Shown: positions 26,065 to 38,763 of the stretch, in pieces | Position numbering within the stretch: position 1 is the first letter of the stretch | Layout of the letters: the number at the start of each line of letters is the position of its first letter | Assembly: GCA_037577475.1 (NCBI GenBank) | Contig: CM075184.1 | Coordinates: 10,745,594 to 10,809,593, forward strand | DNA from: Chaunax sp. Z400 | Lineage: Eukaryota > Chordata > Actinopteri > Lophiiformes > Chaunacidae | Length of the DNA: 64,000 bases | Direction of reading: 5' to 3' | The notes under the pieces: model-generated | Database searches by the model: none | Told to the model about the DNA's origin: nothing | Seen by the model: the letters and a program-made list of their open reading frames with translations, nothing else | Translations under genes and position numbers: made by a program

Positions 26065-28968
26065 GTGAGAATGACAGAGATTTTGCTGTCACTTATGACG
26101 GACCTTGTGTTTTTGTAACAGAGTAACAGACTGATCCCTTTTAGATATGGCATGTATTTAGGAGATTTGGAGTGTAATAAGACAGACCCAAAAGGTAAAA
26201 AAAAAAATCCAAAACACAGGAAGTTGATGTGTAAACGCACTCAATCTGTGTAGCTTCAAAGGATTCCAGTTACTGGTATTTTTGGCTTCGGCATCAGTAC
26301 AGCTCTCTCATCACATAACTTTCTTTCCATATTCATACACACACACACAAATGCACATCACAAATGTTCACGCCTTTCCAGACTGGCTAATCTCACATAC
26401 GCACACATAGTTGCACCCCCACACAACAACACACACTGACACACACAATCCTACATAGAGCCAGATTGTTCTGAACAGCTTATCCCCTTAAACAATCTTG
26501 GCCACTAGTATTTATTGTTCTGCTCAGCTTTACATTTATCCACAGCAAATCTCCGCTGACTCGCTAAAATCCAGGCTGCAGCTTGTGCACCACAAAGTGG
26601 CCCCTGTTTGTTTTTGTCAGAGCTCCCACATCAGCCAAGTGAGCGGCAAAATTCTGGTGGCCTCTTTGCTCGTTGTGATGCTTGTTGAAGGTAAATTCCA
26701 TTTTGATCAACTGCACAGCAGTTCAGTAAAATGAGGAATATATGACTTGAAGACTGAATAGTATTCCTCCTTTGCTCAAGATGGCCCTGAACACTTTTCT
26801 CCAGTTACAATAATGTATCTAGTCATATGTGAAAAGTAGAATACTGATTATAGGAAGGAGTGTTAAATAAAAGTGTGGGTGGGCAGGAGCTGTTTGCTAT
26901 GATTAGTTGAGCCCGACACAAAAGATTTGAGCAGATTAAAATTTCCCTGTGAGCAAACTCACTCACTGTTTCAAGTTCATTTAAATTCACTGTATGCAAG
27001 TCAAAACATATCCTTTTTTAAGTGCTGATGTCACCGGGCATAAGGATACAATAGCTACACTCCTGAGTATACTGAATTCAGAATAGTTCTCTTTCTCATA
27101 GTCTTGCTAATCTGCAAGATTTTTTAAATCCTAATCTTAGTTTAAAACATAAAGATATTTATTTGTTTAATTTACTCAATTTTTTTTATGCAAAGCAGTC
27201 ATCTCTGTGGTGTTTTTGCATTGCATTTGTTCACTTGTACAAGCATCATATCATATTCTTTGTTAGAGCTTTGGTCCTTCAGAGTGGGAAGTCAAATAAA
27301 AATGTGCACATTTTCAAACTATTCCCAGTAATTCAAGTGAAGCAACAAAGGACTGCTTAATTGGGAACACTGTAGTGGGTCTCCTTACATGACTACACAT
27401 TTCTTCTGCTGTATTGATTCTGGACAATTGGAGAATCTGTCATATCATGTGTATCAAAAGGATTTTTAGTAGAGAAGACCAGACAGTACTAAGTACATCA
27501 ACAATACAGAACTAAAAACATTTATTCTTTCAGTTTTTTTTCTTTTTTCATTTTGCCATTGTGACCTCAGCACTCAGCTTGAGCCATGCGTTGTCATTAG
27601 CTGTGTAATGTTAGATGCATTTTTAATTAACTTTTGGGCTTGTGTGGCACTCATGCACATGAGCGCGCAGACACACACAAGTGTGCACACTAAGCTCCAT
27701 ACTGATGAGCACATCCTTATTTTCAAGATTAATCTGTTAATCTCATTGCAGCTAGAGGTGTCCATCAAATATTTAGTGAACAAACTTCCCCTTCCCAAAT
27801 TGGCAATAATGTATCAGCCGGGGGGGGAAATGACCTATATGCTGTGTGTGTATGTGTGCGTCTGTATGTCGTGAGGGAACTGTCTCACAGTGTGTGTTTG
27901 TGTGATTCGCTGGCAATGTGTGTGTGTATGGAATTCATCGTCTCTGGGGGAGGTGACCTTTTATTGTTTTAATCTCCAGCTTAAAGCTTTAAAAGTTTCA
28001 TTTCTTGAAATCGTTTTATCTTTTCTTCATTTCTCCTACATTTCGGAAATGTCTTCAAGACGTTGCCCTCGTTAGCCGGAGATCCGGGCCTTTTGAGGGT
28101 CACGCTTCTAATAACCTGCAAAAGTCTGGGAGAGAGATGCCTTGCAGGATCTAACATCTCTTTTTTGGTCCAGTTTTTTCTGCTCCACTCAGCCCCTCCT
28201 CGGTTTACACTGTCCGTCTTTATTTCTTTTGATCTACTCTATACTGTAGCTGCTATCCATGGCTTCTGGTTTTCACTCTCCTTTTTCTTCTCCTCCCTCT
28301 GTTCTTCATCTGAACACCTCTTGGTGTCCTTGTTATTACGTTGTTGGAGGTGCACTCACCACCTCTATCTCTTTTAGTCTCTCTACTTTTCTAGGATGTG
28401 TGTTCATAAAAACTGTTACATTGTTAGTGTTTTGCAATATATGAAGTGAAGCCTGCGAGCTAGTTCAGGCAGACAACTCGAGCTGCACTGCATACACACA
28501 ATATTCACATGATAGGTCCCATTCTCCTTAGATTGGTGGAGTGTCTGCTTGTCATTGCTGCTGCTAACCTGCATGCGTATTGCTGCCTGCACTTTCAGCC
28601 CCAGCATCTACCTGTAGGCTTTAGTTATGGGGTTCGTGAAGTTTGCTCATCACTCCCCAGTGGCTCTATGTAAACATATCTGCGGGGAGTGATTAAGGTT
28701 GGAGCCTAGACGCCAAACTCAAACTATTGTATGTTCTACTTTTGTGATAATAAACATTTCAACCTCGTTAGTTGTCTGACTGAAATCCAGTAGAACAATC
28801 GTATCCAATGTTATTTAGAGAAATCATAATATGTTGTGCAATAGTTAGATAAGTACAGTTGGGGCCAGATTACATTAGAAATACTGAAATGTCTTGTCAG
28901 GCATAGCCAAAATGTGATGCTCTCTGTCAACAAGAGTGCATTGTTTGTTATAGAATTAATGGAGCTGA

Positions 28969-30259
28969 ATGGTAGTCTTAGTATGACTCATATTAATGGT
29001 AGTCTTAGTATGACTCATATTAATGGTAGTCTTAGTATGACTCATATTAATGGTAGTCTTAGTATGACTCATATTAATGGTAGTCTTAGTATGACTCATA
29101 ATAATGGAAGTCTTAGTATGACTCATAATAATGGTAGTCTTAGTATGACTCATATTAATGGTAGTCTTAGTATGACTCATATTAATGGTAGTCTTAGTAT
29201 GACTCATTAATTGTAGTCTTAGTATGACTCATATTAATGGTAGTCTTAGTATGACTCATGATAATGGTAGTCTTAGTATGACTCATGATAATGGTAGTCT
29301 TAGTATGACTCATGATAATGGTAGTCTTAGTATGACTCATGATAATGGTAGTCTTAGTATGACTCATAATAATGGTAGTCTTAGTATGACTCATAATGAT
29401 GGTAGTCTTAGTATGACTCATGATAATGGTAGTCTTAGTATGACTCATGATAATGATAGTCTTAGTATGACTCATGATAATGGTAGTCTTAGTATGACTC
29501 ATTAATCGTAGTCTTAGTATGACTCATGATAATGGTAGTCTTAGTATGACTCATTAATGGTAGTCTTAGTATGACTCATGATAATGGTAGTCTTAGTATG
29601 ACTCATGATAATGGTAGTCTTAGTATGACTCATGATAATGGTAGTCTTAGTATGACTCATGATAATGGTAGTCTTAGTATGACTCATGATAATGATAGTC
29701 TTAGTATGACTCGTGATAATGGTAGTCTTAGTATGACTCATGATAATGGTAGTCTTAGTATGACTCATAATAATGGTAGTCTTAGTATGACTCATAATAA
29801 TGGTAGTCTTAGTATGACTCATGATAATGGTAGTCTTAGTATGACTCATGATAATGGTAGTCTTAGTATGACTCATGATAATGGTAGTCTTAGTATGACT
29901 CATAATAATGGTAGTCTTAGTATGACTCATGATAATGGTAGTCTTAGTATGACTTATAATAATGGTAGTCTTAGTATGACTCATGATAATGGTAGTCTTA
30001 GTATGACTCATGATAATGGTAGTCTTAGTATGACTCATGATAATGGTAGTCTTAGTATGACTCATAATAATGGTAGTCTTAGTATGACTCATGATAATGG
30101 TAGTCTTAGTATGACTCATAATAATGGTAGTCTTAGTATGACTCATAAAAGTGGTAGTCTTAGTATGACTCATAAAAGTGGTAGTCTTAGTATGACTCAT
30201 AAAAGTGGTAGTCTTAGTATGACTCATAATAATGGTAGTCTTACAGTAGTATGACTCAT
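28969..30259. repeat. 27-bp minisatellite, ~48 units, AP-1 palindrome in each
   Basis: The unit, first seen at 28969-28995, contains GGTAGTCTTAGTATGACTCA and a variable tail (ATATTA, TGATAA, TAATAA or TAAAAG). About 48 units fill 1.29 kb; nearly all are 27 bp, and three near 29207, 29502 and 29553 are 2 bp shorter. Tail variants occur in blocks: ATATTA at the left, TGATAA in the middle and AAAAGTGG only at the right end. All but about two units keep TGACTCA (exceptions near 29711 and 29951). The unit is a multiple of 3 without in-frame stops on either strand, so open frames of over 200 codons appear on both strands; these are artefacts. There are no spacers, so it is not a CRISPR array. Confidence 0.98.
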
Positions 30260-30352
30260 ATGAGACTCATCATGTGATGCCAGGTGTTGGCATGTCTCCT
30301 CTCTCACCACCCAGCAGATCCCAAAGGCTGCAGGTGGTGGCCTCATAAGGCT

Positions 30353-30412
30353 TAGGCATAAGGCTAAGGCATTAGGTATGTATTAGCTATGGCATTAGGC
30401 ATAAGGCTAAGG
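30353..30412 (+). repeat. Short direct repeat GGCATAAGGCTAAGG
   Basis: The 15-mer GGCATAAGGCTAAGG occurs near 30353 and again near 30398, with related GGCATTAGG copies between. This is a small local duplication just right of the minisatellite. Confidence 0.75.
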
Positions 30413-30433
30413 ATTGTCCTCCTACTTCATCCG

Positions 30434-30521
30434 CTATTATTGTTAGTATCATTATTATTATTATTAGTATCATTATTATCATTATTATTAGTAGTAGTAG
30501 TAGTAGTGGTAGTAGTAGTAT
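30434..30521. repeat. (ATT)n/(AGT)n compound microsatellite
   Basis: Runs of TAT/ATT with ATC and AGT variants ending in a pure AGT/TAG run from about 30489. Confidence 0.9.
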
Positions 30522-32563
30522 TCAGTGTGTGTCTCTGTGTGTAGCCATATTATAAGCCACTTTGCCCACTTCTATGGTGTACTAAAGGTAAAGATATCGG
30601 CTGTACTGAAAAAGCACTCACTAATGACCACAGGTAAACCGCATGAAAGAGAGGCGAGAGAGTAAGGCATATGAAAGAGTGAGGGGGGATGGAACACTTC
30701 AAAGATGACATGAAGTGAGATAGAAAAGAGGTGAATGAAAAGGAGGAAGAGAAGATGGCTGGGAGTGGATTGAAGGGAAAGAGGATGAGAGATCGGAATT
30801 GTATCCCGTGTGATCTTGGAGTGGGAATTATTTCCATCACACATCACATTGTCAATTGTCAATCGACCTCTATACCTTCACCTGTCTGTCTCCTACTTTC
30901 TCCTCTGCATCTTTGTGTCTGTATCAACCTGGCTGTACATTCTTCTCTATATCTCTCTGCCTTACTCTGTCTCATGAAAGTGATGTTTAAATAATATATA
31001 GGTGTATATGACCACAGCAAGAAAAAAACCACAACAGTGTATGCAGTAACATTCAGCTTGTGTGTCTCATATTTCTACAGGCTGTTGGATGCAGTGCTGC
31101 TAGGCTACAGCTCTGTCTGCTCTCTCCCTACAAAATGTACTGTTAGCTTTATCTAGGAGCTCATGAGGGGAAACATGTTTAGTATGTTGTATAAGTTGTG
31201 TTTATCTGCAAATATGCATGGGTAGTTTGTGTCCTATGAAAATAACCACCTGGATTTTGTTCCTTATTAACTTTAAATGGTTATTTTAATTTAATCAGTG
31301 ACAAAAACAAAGAGACTCCAAAAAAAAACTGGACTATATGACATTATACATAGCCAGTAACTGGTGTGTCCTCCACCAGCATTCATCACACTAATCTCAT
31401 GGACTCATACAACCTCTAGATTGAATTGGTCGGCGGCCCACTCTTCAGTCAGAGCTGCTCAGAGTTGCTGCTGAGTCTGTGGAGGATGTTCAATATCTGT
31501 CCATCCTGCTAACAGACACACATGGTCAAAACAAGGCCGGCCAAAACATTACCTCCTTGGTGGAGGTCATAGAAAATCCAACTAAGACAAGATGTCACTG
31601 CAGACATTAACATTAGTGTTGATTATTATTCATTTAAGTTGTGCAATTCTGTGCATCTTCTGTCGTTGTTAAATTGTGGTGTTTTATCAGATGTAACAAC
31701 AACATGAAATAGGCATTATATTTTGGCATCAGCCATTTTAACATATGCCTGTTGACTTCTTATGTATTTTTTTTTTATTTGTACTTTTTAAAAAGACTTT
31801 TTTTAAAAGACTTGCCTTAAAATCAGACTGCTTACCATTCACCGAAAAGTTCATGCACTTTTTATTGGTATAACAAATCATTTACTTTGCTGAATCTGAC
31901 TGGCCTGTGTTCTGAACACTGGTCAGTGCTGTACATGTGGCTACTTTTAATCCAGCATTTTGGATGGAATATTTCATATCCAATACCTGTCAGTCCAGCG
32001 AATAAGACATTTTTGTAAATTACACTTGAACAGGACCGACCTTCCCTCAGAACATACACAGCTAATATGATCAATGTTCTAAACACCAAACAGAACCAGT
32101 TTATTTAGATCCAATTGTTGTATTCTGATTTGCTGAAAGTCATATGTCTGACTAGCATCTACAGGCAGCACAGTGGCTAAACTCGTGTGTGTTCAAGTAT
32201 ACGTGTGCGTTCATGAATGCATATGAGGATCTGTCCGTTTTAGTGTGATACAGTAGCAGTTCTTTTTTTCAGCACTAGACTCTTTAAAGATGCACAGCAT
32301 ATGCCAGACAAAACAGGCCCATCTGCCTTATCACTGAAGTAATTGCATTTTTCGAAGAGACAGTGGTCAATGCATAATTCATAATTAGGTAAAGCATAAC
32401 GAAGTCCCACCGCCAAGTGTGTCAGCGAGCTTCACCGCAGGTAGGATGGAGGGAGGGCGCTCTGTGACCAGCCGCTCACCAAGATATGGAGATTTTGTAG
32501 ACAGGGAAATAGGAGTGTGTTTGGAAGTGCTATTTAAAATAGGGAACAGCTGTCATCATGCTG

Positions 32564-32687
<124 letters not shown>

Positions 32688-35600
32688 TGTCTGTACTTGC
32701 AGGTAAGTCAGCATGTTAACAGGACAGCCTATTTCTCTCTGCTCTCCCCTCAGGCATTTCTTCTCCACTCATCTTATTATATTCTGTAACATCCAGCCTG
32801 TCCTCTCTTCTTCTCTGGTCTGTCTGCCTCATTCTTTCCTCAGCCAGTGCATACTTTGCACACTATTTTTATTTTACCTTGATGTTTTATTTTTTTTCTG
32901 CCTGTCTTGTCATGTTTTCAACCAGTGCTTTCTTACTCCCTTTGGTTTTTCAGCCCCACATTCTCCATCACTTTCTGTTTCAGTCTCAGGCACCTGCAAA
33001 ATGGGTGGACCTTTAAAACAGAGATACTGGAGTGCTGCTCGGCAAGTTAAGATCAGAGTCAGGTGTGTAGGCAGTATCATATAACAGAATCCCTCTGCAT
33101 TTATGTGAAAGACCATCCCTTCAGACCATATTAATGATGTAAAAAAGGGGCCAATGGGAAAAGTAAGTCTTAATCAAGCACCATTTTGTGACACACTTCA
33201 CATTCAGAAATATTCCAATCCAAATGCAAATTGTTGAGTCTTGCGGGTTTAGAGTTTCCAAGTTCAGATATTAATTTGCACATTTTAATATGCAATTTGA
33301 TGCAAATTGAAAACTACATCCAAAACAAATTTGTCCTTCTTTGAAGGTAAAAGCTGCATCTTCTTCTTTCTTATTCCTATATCTGCTGGTGCAGTAATTA
33401 GTATGCACAAGTAGTCCTCTCAATTATGAGGACCCACCCACAGCCATGTACACACTAATTAGCACTTTATTTTTGAATTAAGTTAAAATGTTATTGTGTT
33501 GCACATGGTACAAAATGTTGTCCATTGAAATGAAAATCCACAAATCTCATTTTGTGTTTGTACCAATAATATGTCCTCTATATGTTAATGGCACACCTCC
33601 CCTGTGGGGCACGGAGAGCAGACGTTTGGGGGGGTAGGTGTGAGCCAAAATTATTGCATGAGCTGAAAGGTACAGGTGCAAACCCTTAGTGCTCTATCAC
33701 TGCCAGTTGTGTAATTTTAGAACAGCCATCTCGTTGACACTCCAGGATCACACTTGTGATTGGATGCTTGTTACATTTTATTTAAACCTGAAATGAGCAT
33801 GATTGATGCTGTGGAAGCGGGTTGGAGACAGATTTGAAAACTGGCATGCCATCAAATTCAGGCTCAGATTACTTTGAGAGTTCATTTCAAAGACAAGGAG
33901 CTCTTATTGGGAAATGACTTTGGGCTTCTGGAGGCATAAATAATATGTCTCGTGAAAGACTTCAGAAGTTGGAATAGGTGTTTTATGTGTTGATGTAAGC
34001 CTTTTGTTTTATTACCCAGGTATTTATAGCTCCCTCGTCCTCCCAAAGGACAACACCTATGTTATATCACACACACTCCATCCCCTCTTCTACACCTTTA
34101 GCACACAGACGTGCAGAAAACAATCATTTGTATTATAATGAGTCAATCTTCTTGCATCATCCCACCATGTGTGCATTTCATGATTTGCATTGTTGCCGTG
34201 TTGTGCTGTATAAATGCCAATGTGTCACAATGCATACAGTCTGTGCTCTGTATCCTCTCTAGTCTAGCTTTTTTTTTAATGTTTTTTTCTTGTCTTTTCC
34301 CACTTTCTCCTCACTTTCCTCTTCCCCAGTCCTTCCTTGGCCTCCCATCTCCTCACCCCTCTCTCCTCTGTTTCGACCCATACCTGCAGTTCCCTCCCTC
34401 TGCGCGTCTCTCAGCCAATCTCCATCACACCACGCGATGTCAGCGGGAGGGAGAGAGGAATAGTGTGAGGGAGGGCAGAACGATGGTGAATAAAGAGGAG
34501 GAGAGAAAGAGGCATTAAGAGCAGGCAGTAAAAGAAGCAGGGAGAGAGAAGAGGAGGAGATGTGAGACAAGTGAAGGAGAATATGAAGGAAATAATAAGA
34601 GACTCATATAAAAAGATAGATGAAAGAAGGCGATCGTGGAGGAGAGGACATATACTGTAGGGCTGCGTGTGTCAGTGTAGCACTGACAGTAAGCATCAGA
34701 GACAGAGTAGCTCGTAACAACCTCTGTAGCACTGAATTAGCACTCATTTGGTGTCTGTCTCTGTCTGACGGTTTGTTTGATTTTCTCCTTACAGTATCTC
34801 ACCTTCTACACATCTCTCTCTCCGTCTTAACTGTGAAGAAATGCTCAAATGATCATTTATTGACTCAATCACTATCTCACTTTGTTTTCATCACACCCAC
34901 ACTAATGCTTCCAATTAGAAAGCGGTGATAATGACTTTTTCTTCCAACTCTTCCAACATGTTCTTAACTATATTAGCAGCATTCCTGCAGCCTCCGACTG
35001 GGGAGGTTTCTTCAGAGCCACAGAAGACAATATAATACAGTTTTTACAAGCCACCATAATATAAGATGAGATTAGTGGTAATCCTTAAGTAATAAGTTAA
35101 TAGACATATAATGAATTAATGGCAATTGTGATAATCATTTATTTTGTAAACACGAAAATTAGACGCTTGTTTTCTTTCATTTCATACTATTGCACATTCA
35201 CAATATACAAGCAGTATAATGACAATGCATCAGATGTCTGGAATGTTGTGGTAACTTGTTATAGTTTCAGTATACTAAGTAAGTCAGTTGCAGCCCATGT
35301 GCAAAATTGGACATAAACCATGCGTACTATTTTCAGTACAGTACGTAATTATACACAGATACCGTAACAGCTTCTCGCTTTTTCTTTTCCTCTGTCTGCC
35401 CTGCAAAGTAAACATTTTGTCTTTACATTTATTTTACAGGAAATTACAGAAACAGTGTGTTTTTAAAGATAGCACAAGACGGGGGGGTCTGCTTTGTCCT
35501 CACCACTTATGGCCTAATATATTTGCTTTCTTGTTTTTTTCAGTTCAGCATTTTTCTCTGTCAGTAGTAATGACTGCTGTAATGACATTGCAGTCTGATA

Positions 35601-37282
35601 GGGATCGGATTGTCTGTCTCCATGTTTGTGATGTTTCTATCTAGATTCATACAAATTTAATTGTGTGTCATCAGCTTTGACTAAAGAGAATATTGAAACG
35701 CAAATTCAGCTAACTTTGGAAACACATATAATTACCTTATGTCAAGGACAGACACTTTGACATCTTTCTTATATGATTTTAAATATGTAATACATTAAAG
35801 GACTTGCTGACTTATTATCTCCCTATTATCAGTCTCTCTTTTTCTCCCCTCTTCTGTCTCTCGCTCAGTTGCCCATGACAGCCGCATTCAGTTTCTCCTC
35901 CTTTCCTGCTTTGTACTGTCATTCATCATCAGTGTCATTCAGTTTTCCCCTTCCACATGGCACAACATCTGTTTGAGAGTGTTGCGCTTGCCTTGTTGAA
36001 GAGATTTCAGACAAATAGTGCAGTGAAAAACCTGGAAGCAGTGCCTCTCCTTTATGTCTGGTGTCAATTTACATGCCAACACAAGAACGTGTCTGTAGTG
36101 CCATCGTGAGCTAGCCAAATGGCCACAGTTTGCAAAGTTTCATTGTTTCCTTTTCTAACCTTTCCCAAAAGCAGAGGCTTTTGATGAAGGCCTGACTTGA
36201 CTATAGGTGTCCCATTAAGTCATGACAATGAGCATGCATACATCACCTTGATCCTTGACATTTAATTTAATTCTTCTTCATGTTCTTAAACACACCAGTG
36301 ATCATTCTGCTTTGAAACGTCTGAGTATCTGCACTGAATACAGTCTCTAACTCAAACTGAATGTATCTAAAGGGTTCCCACAGGGCCTTGAAATCCTTGA
36401 ATGTTTGTAAAAAAGAAAAACCTTGAACATTTTTCAAAACAGTCAGAAATGGTTATAGTTCATAAAAGTGTGTGATTTCATACAGTATATACATTCAGTA
36501 TATACACAATTGAAGTGTGTTCACACATTCAGCCTCTCTTCTTTTAATTGTCTGTAAATCCTGATATTTTTGTCGTTATATTTAAGTTCTCCCTGTGAGG
36601 GCTGATGTCGGGTCCTTGAGTTTGGTGTTTCAGGAGGTGTGTGAACCCTGTATCTACTTATTGGCATTATCTGCTCCAGACTTAAATGTAACCATTTATT
36701 CGTATTGCAATTCCTCAATTCCATTTAACGAACCTGGAAGGTGTTTAATCAATAAAGCCCACTTTCAAGCAAAAGAATTTCAGTAAAGTAACATTTTAAC
36801 TCACAGATGCAAACATAACATTAATTTCCCTTATCGATTAGTCTACATGTTAAGTATGTGATCCAAAGAATGTCAGCAAATAGCAAAAAACATCTCAAGT
36901 AACCACTTAAAGACAGTTTACTGTCACAAGAATAAAAAACCCATATCCACTTTATTGAGTTTCCGATGAATTTTCTCTCAATCGATTGATCGAGTTATCG
37001 ATTGAGCTGTCAAGTCAATCATTGCTACAGTAATAAGGCAAATTTAACAGTTGATTGTGGTTTTTAGGTCATATTGCAAATCTTGAATTTTGATTTTGAT
37101 AGTTTTAGAGGTCATTATAGTTCACCGTGCAGTCTTTCGTAACACACCGCCACATGAGAAGGGATTTTGTTTATGTCTAGTATGTGCTGTCCCTTTTTTA
37201 TGCTAATACTCTAACGGATTTGTGCAGCACTCGGCAGCTCAAACCTGTCCTATCGGAATCACTTGATGAAGGATTGTCTTGT

Positions 37283-37284
<2 letters not shown>

Positions 37285-37335
<51 letters not shown>
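37285..37335. repeat. (TG)25 microsatellite
   Basis: 51 bases of perfect TG repeat about 490 bp upstream of itfg1 exon C. Confidence 0.98.
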
Positions 37336-37338
<3 letters not shown>

Positions 37339-37822
37339 CTGAAGCAGAACCTGGTGCATTGAAGTGTTTATGCTTTGAAGAGCTGTTGGTATGATTGGGG
37401 GCATCTGTTTCCATTTGTACATTAGATGATGCCTGCATGGCATTATGATGAAAATAATACTGATAATGAACTGATAATAATAATAATGGATAGGGATGAA
37501 TATCAGTGGAGAAAATTATACTTCAAGTCAACTGATATTATTAAAAGGCATCAAGGAGAGAAGTGCTGCTTGCTTGTGCTCGAAGGAAACAAGCAGGTGT
37601 TCCTGTGATCAGCCTCACATAGGAGAAAGAAAACAAGAACCATTTTCTTTGTTGCCAGGAACTGTGCTGTGCTCAAAGTCGACTCCGAAACAAATCCGTG
37701 GCAATCTGATCGAGTGAAAAAATTAAAATAGTGCAGTTTTAGAAAACAAAGGATCAATCTTCCGCCGCTTCAGTCCAACATTGTTGTTTCTCCGTCTAAT
37801 TCTCTGTGTCTGTTTCTGGCAG

Positions 37823-37917
37823 ATGGTGATGGCCACCAGGACCACCTCCTCCCTGTGTGTCTGGATGACGCCTGTCAACACAGTGCCATCTACTTGGCCA
37901 AGTCAGGCTCAAATGAG
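37823..37917 (+). CDS. itfg1: itfg1 internal exon C, calcium loop and Cys pair
   Basis: This 95-nt exon has the acceptor CTGGCAG at 37816-37822 and the donor GTACAT. With the borrowed G from the previous exon it reads DGDGHQDHLLPVCLDDAC followed by QHSAIYLAKSGSNE. The human protein, from memory, has DGDGHMDHLLPGCEDKNC then a similar IYLVRSG stretch, so identity is high and both cysteines, a likely disulfide pair, are kept. The D-x-D-G-D-G-x-x-D pattern is the classic FG-GAP/EF-hand-like calcium-binding loop of integrin-type propellers. The exon ends on a complete codon (GAG) and the next exon begins with a full codon. Confidence 0.97.
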
Positions 37918-38763
37918 GTACATAACACAGACACACACACACACAAACCACTTTCTTGACTGAGTCATTCAAATGGATTGGTGTGGTTTTCTACTCACCA
38001 TGTTTCTGTTATACTTCTTTTCTAATTTGTTCAACACTACTCTGTCCACGGTCCTCTTCTCTACTAATTATTATTATATATGTTAGTACACATGTAAAAC
38101 CTAATCAAAACAAAATGCAATCATTTGTAAATGAACCGTTTACCAACAGCAGCTTTACAAAGTGTTCTTGAGCCCATGCAGTAATGTCCTTTCTTTGGTT
38201 ATGAACAGCTGAATCTTTCAAGGATGGCCTTTGCATGCCCAATCATGATACAATCACTAGTTCCACTTTACCAGTGTAAATGTATGGATCACTTTTAAAA
38301 GTAGATGTAAGCAGGCGGTCAAAAAAAAATCAGATATAGGCAACAAATCGGAATTGGGCATCAAGACCTGCAGTGTAAAGACAGCCTTATAAAAACGACA
38401 ATTAGTGTGGGCTCACTATTTGTCAAGATACAGTTACTGCTGTACCTTTTATTCTGTTAAATCTTAGTTCTCATCACTTATTAATGAATTACTGCCATTT
38501 ATAACTGACTAAAGGGATTCTTATCAGCATATATTGATTATTGAGTTATTAACATGTATAACTACTGAGAGGGTATTGTGAATACATGACCATATATTAA
38601 TGAGACACTAACATTCTCACTTGGCTAATATAATTTTTTGCATGTGATGCAAAAAAAAATGAACAGAAACAAGCAAAAAATTTTGTTCAGACTTGCTGAA
38701 AATCAACACTCAATATAATGAAACTGTTGAGTGTGACTGATATTATGAGGCATAAAACCAGAC

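Noticed and set aside
29571..30254. Long open frames (over 220 codons) on both strands as genes
   Set aside because: They arise because the repeat unit is a multiple of three and has no stops in one frame on each strand.
28969..30259. CRISPR-like repeat array
   Set aside because: Units are contiguous 27-mers without unique spacers, in a vertebrate intron.
31290..31510. Possible DNA-transposon fragment (GTGTGTCCTCCACCAGCATT region)
   Set aside because: The phrasing felt familiar, but no termini, target duplication or protein motif could be shown.
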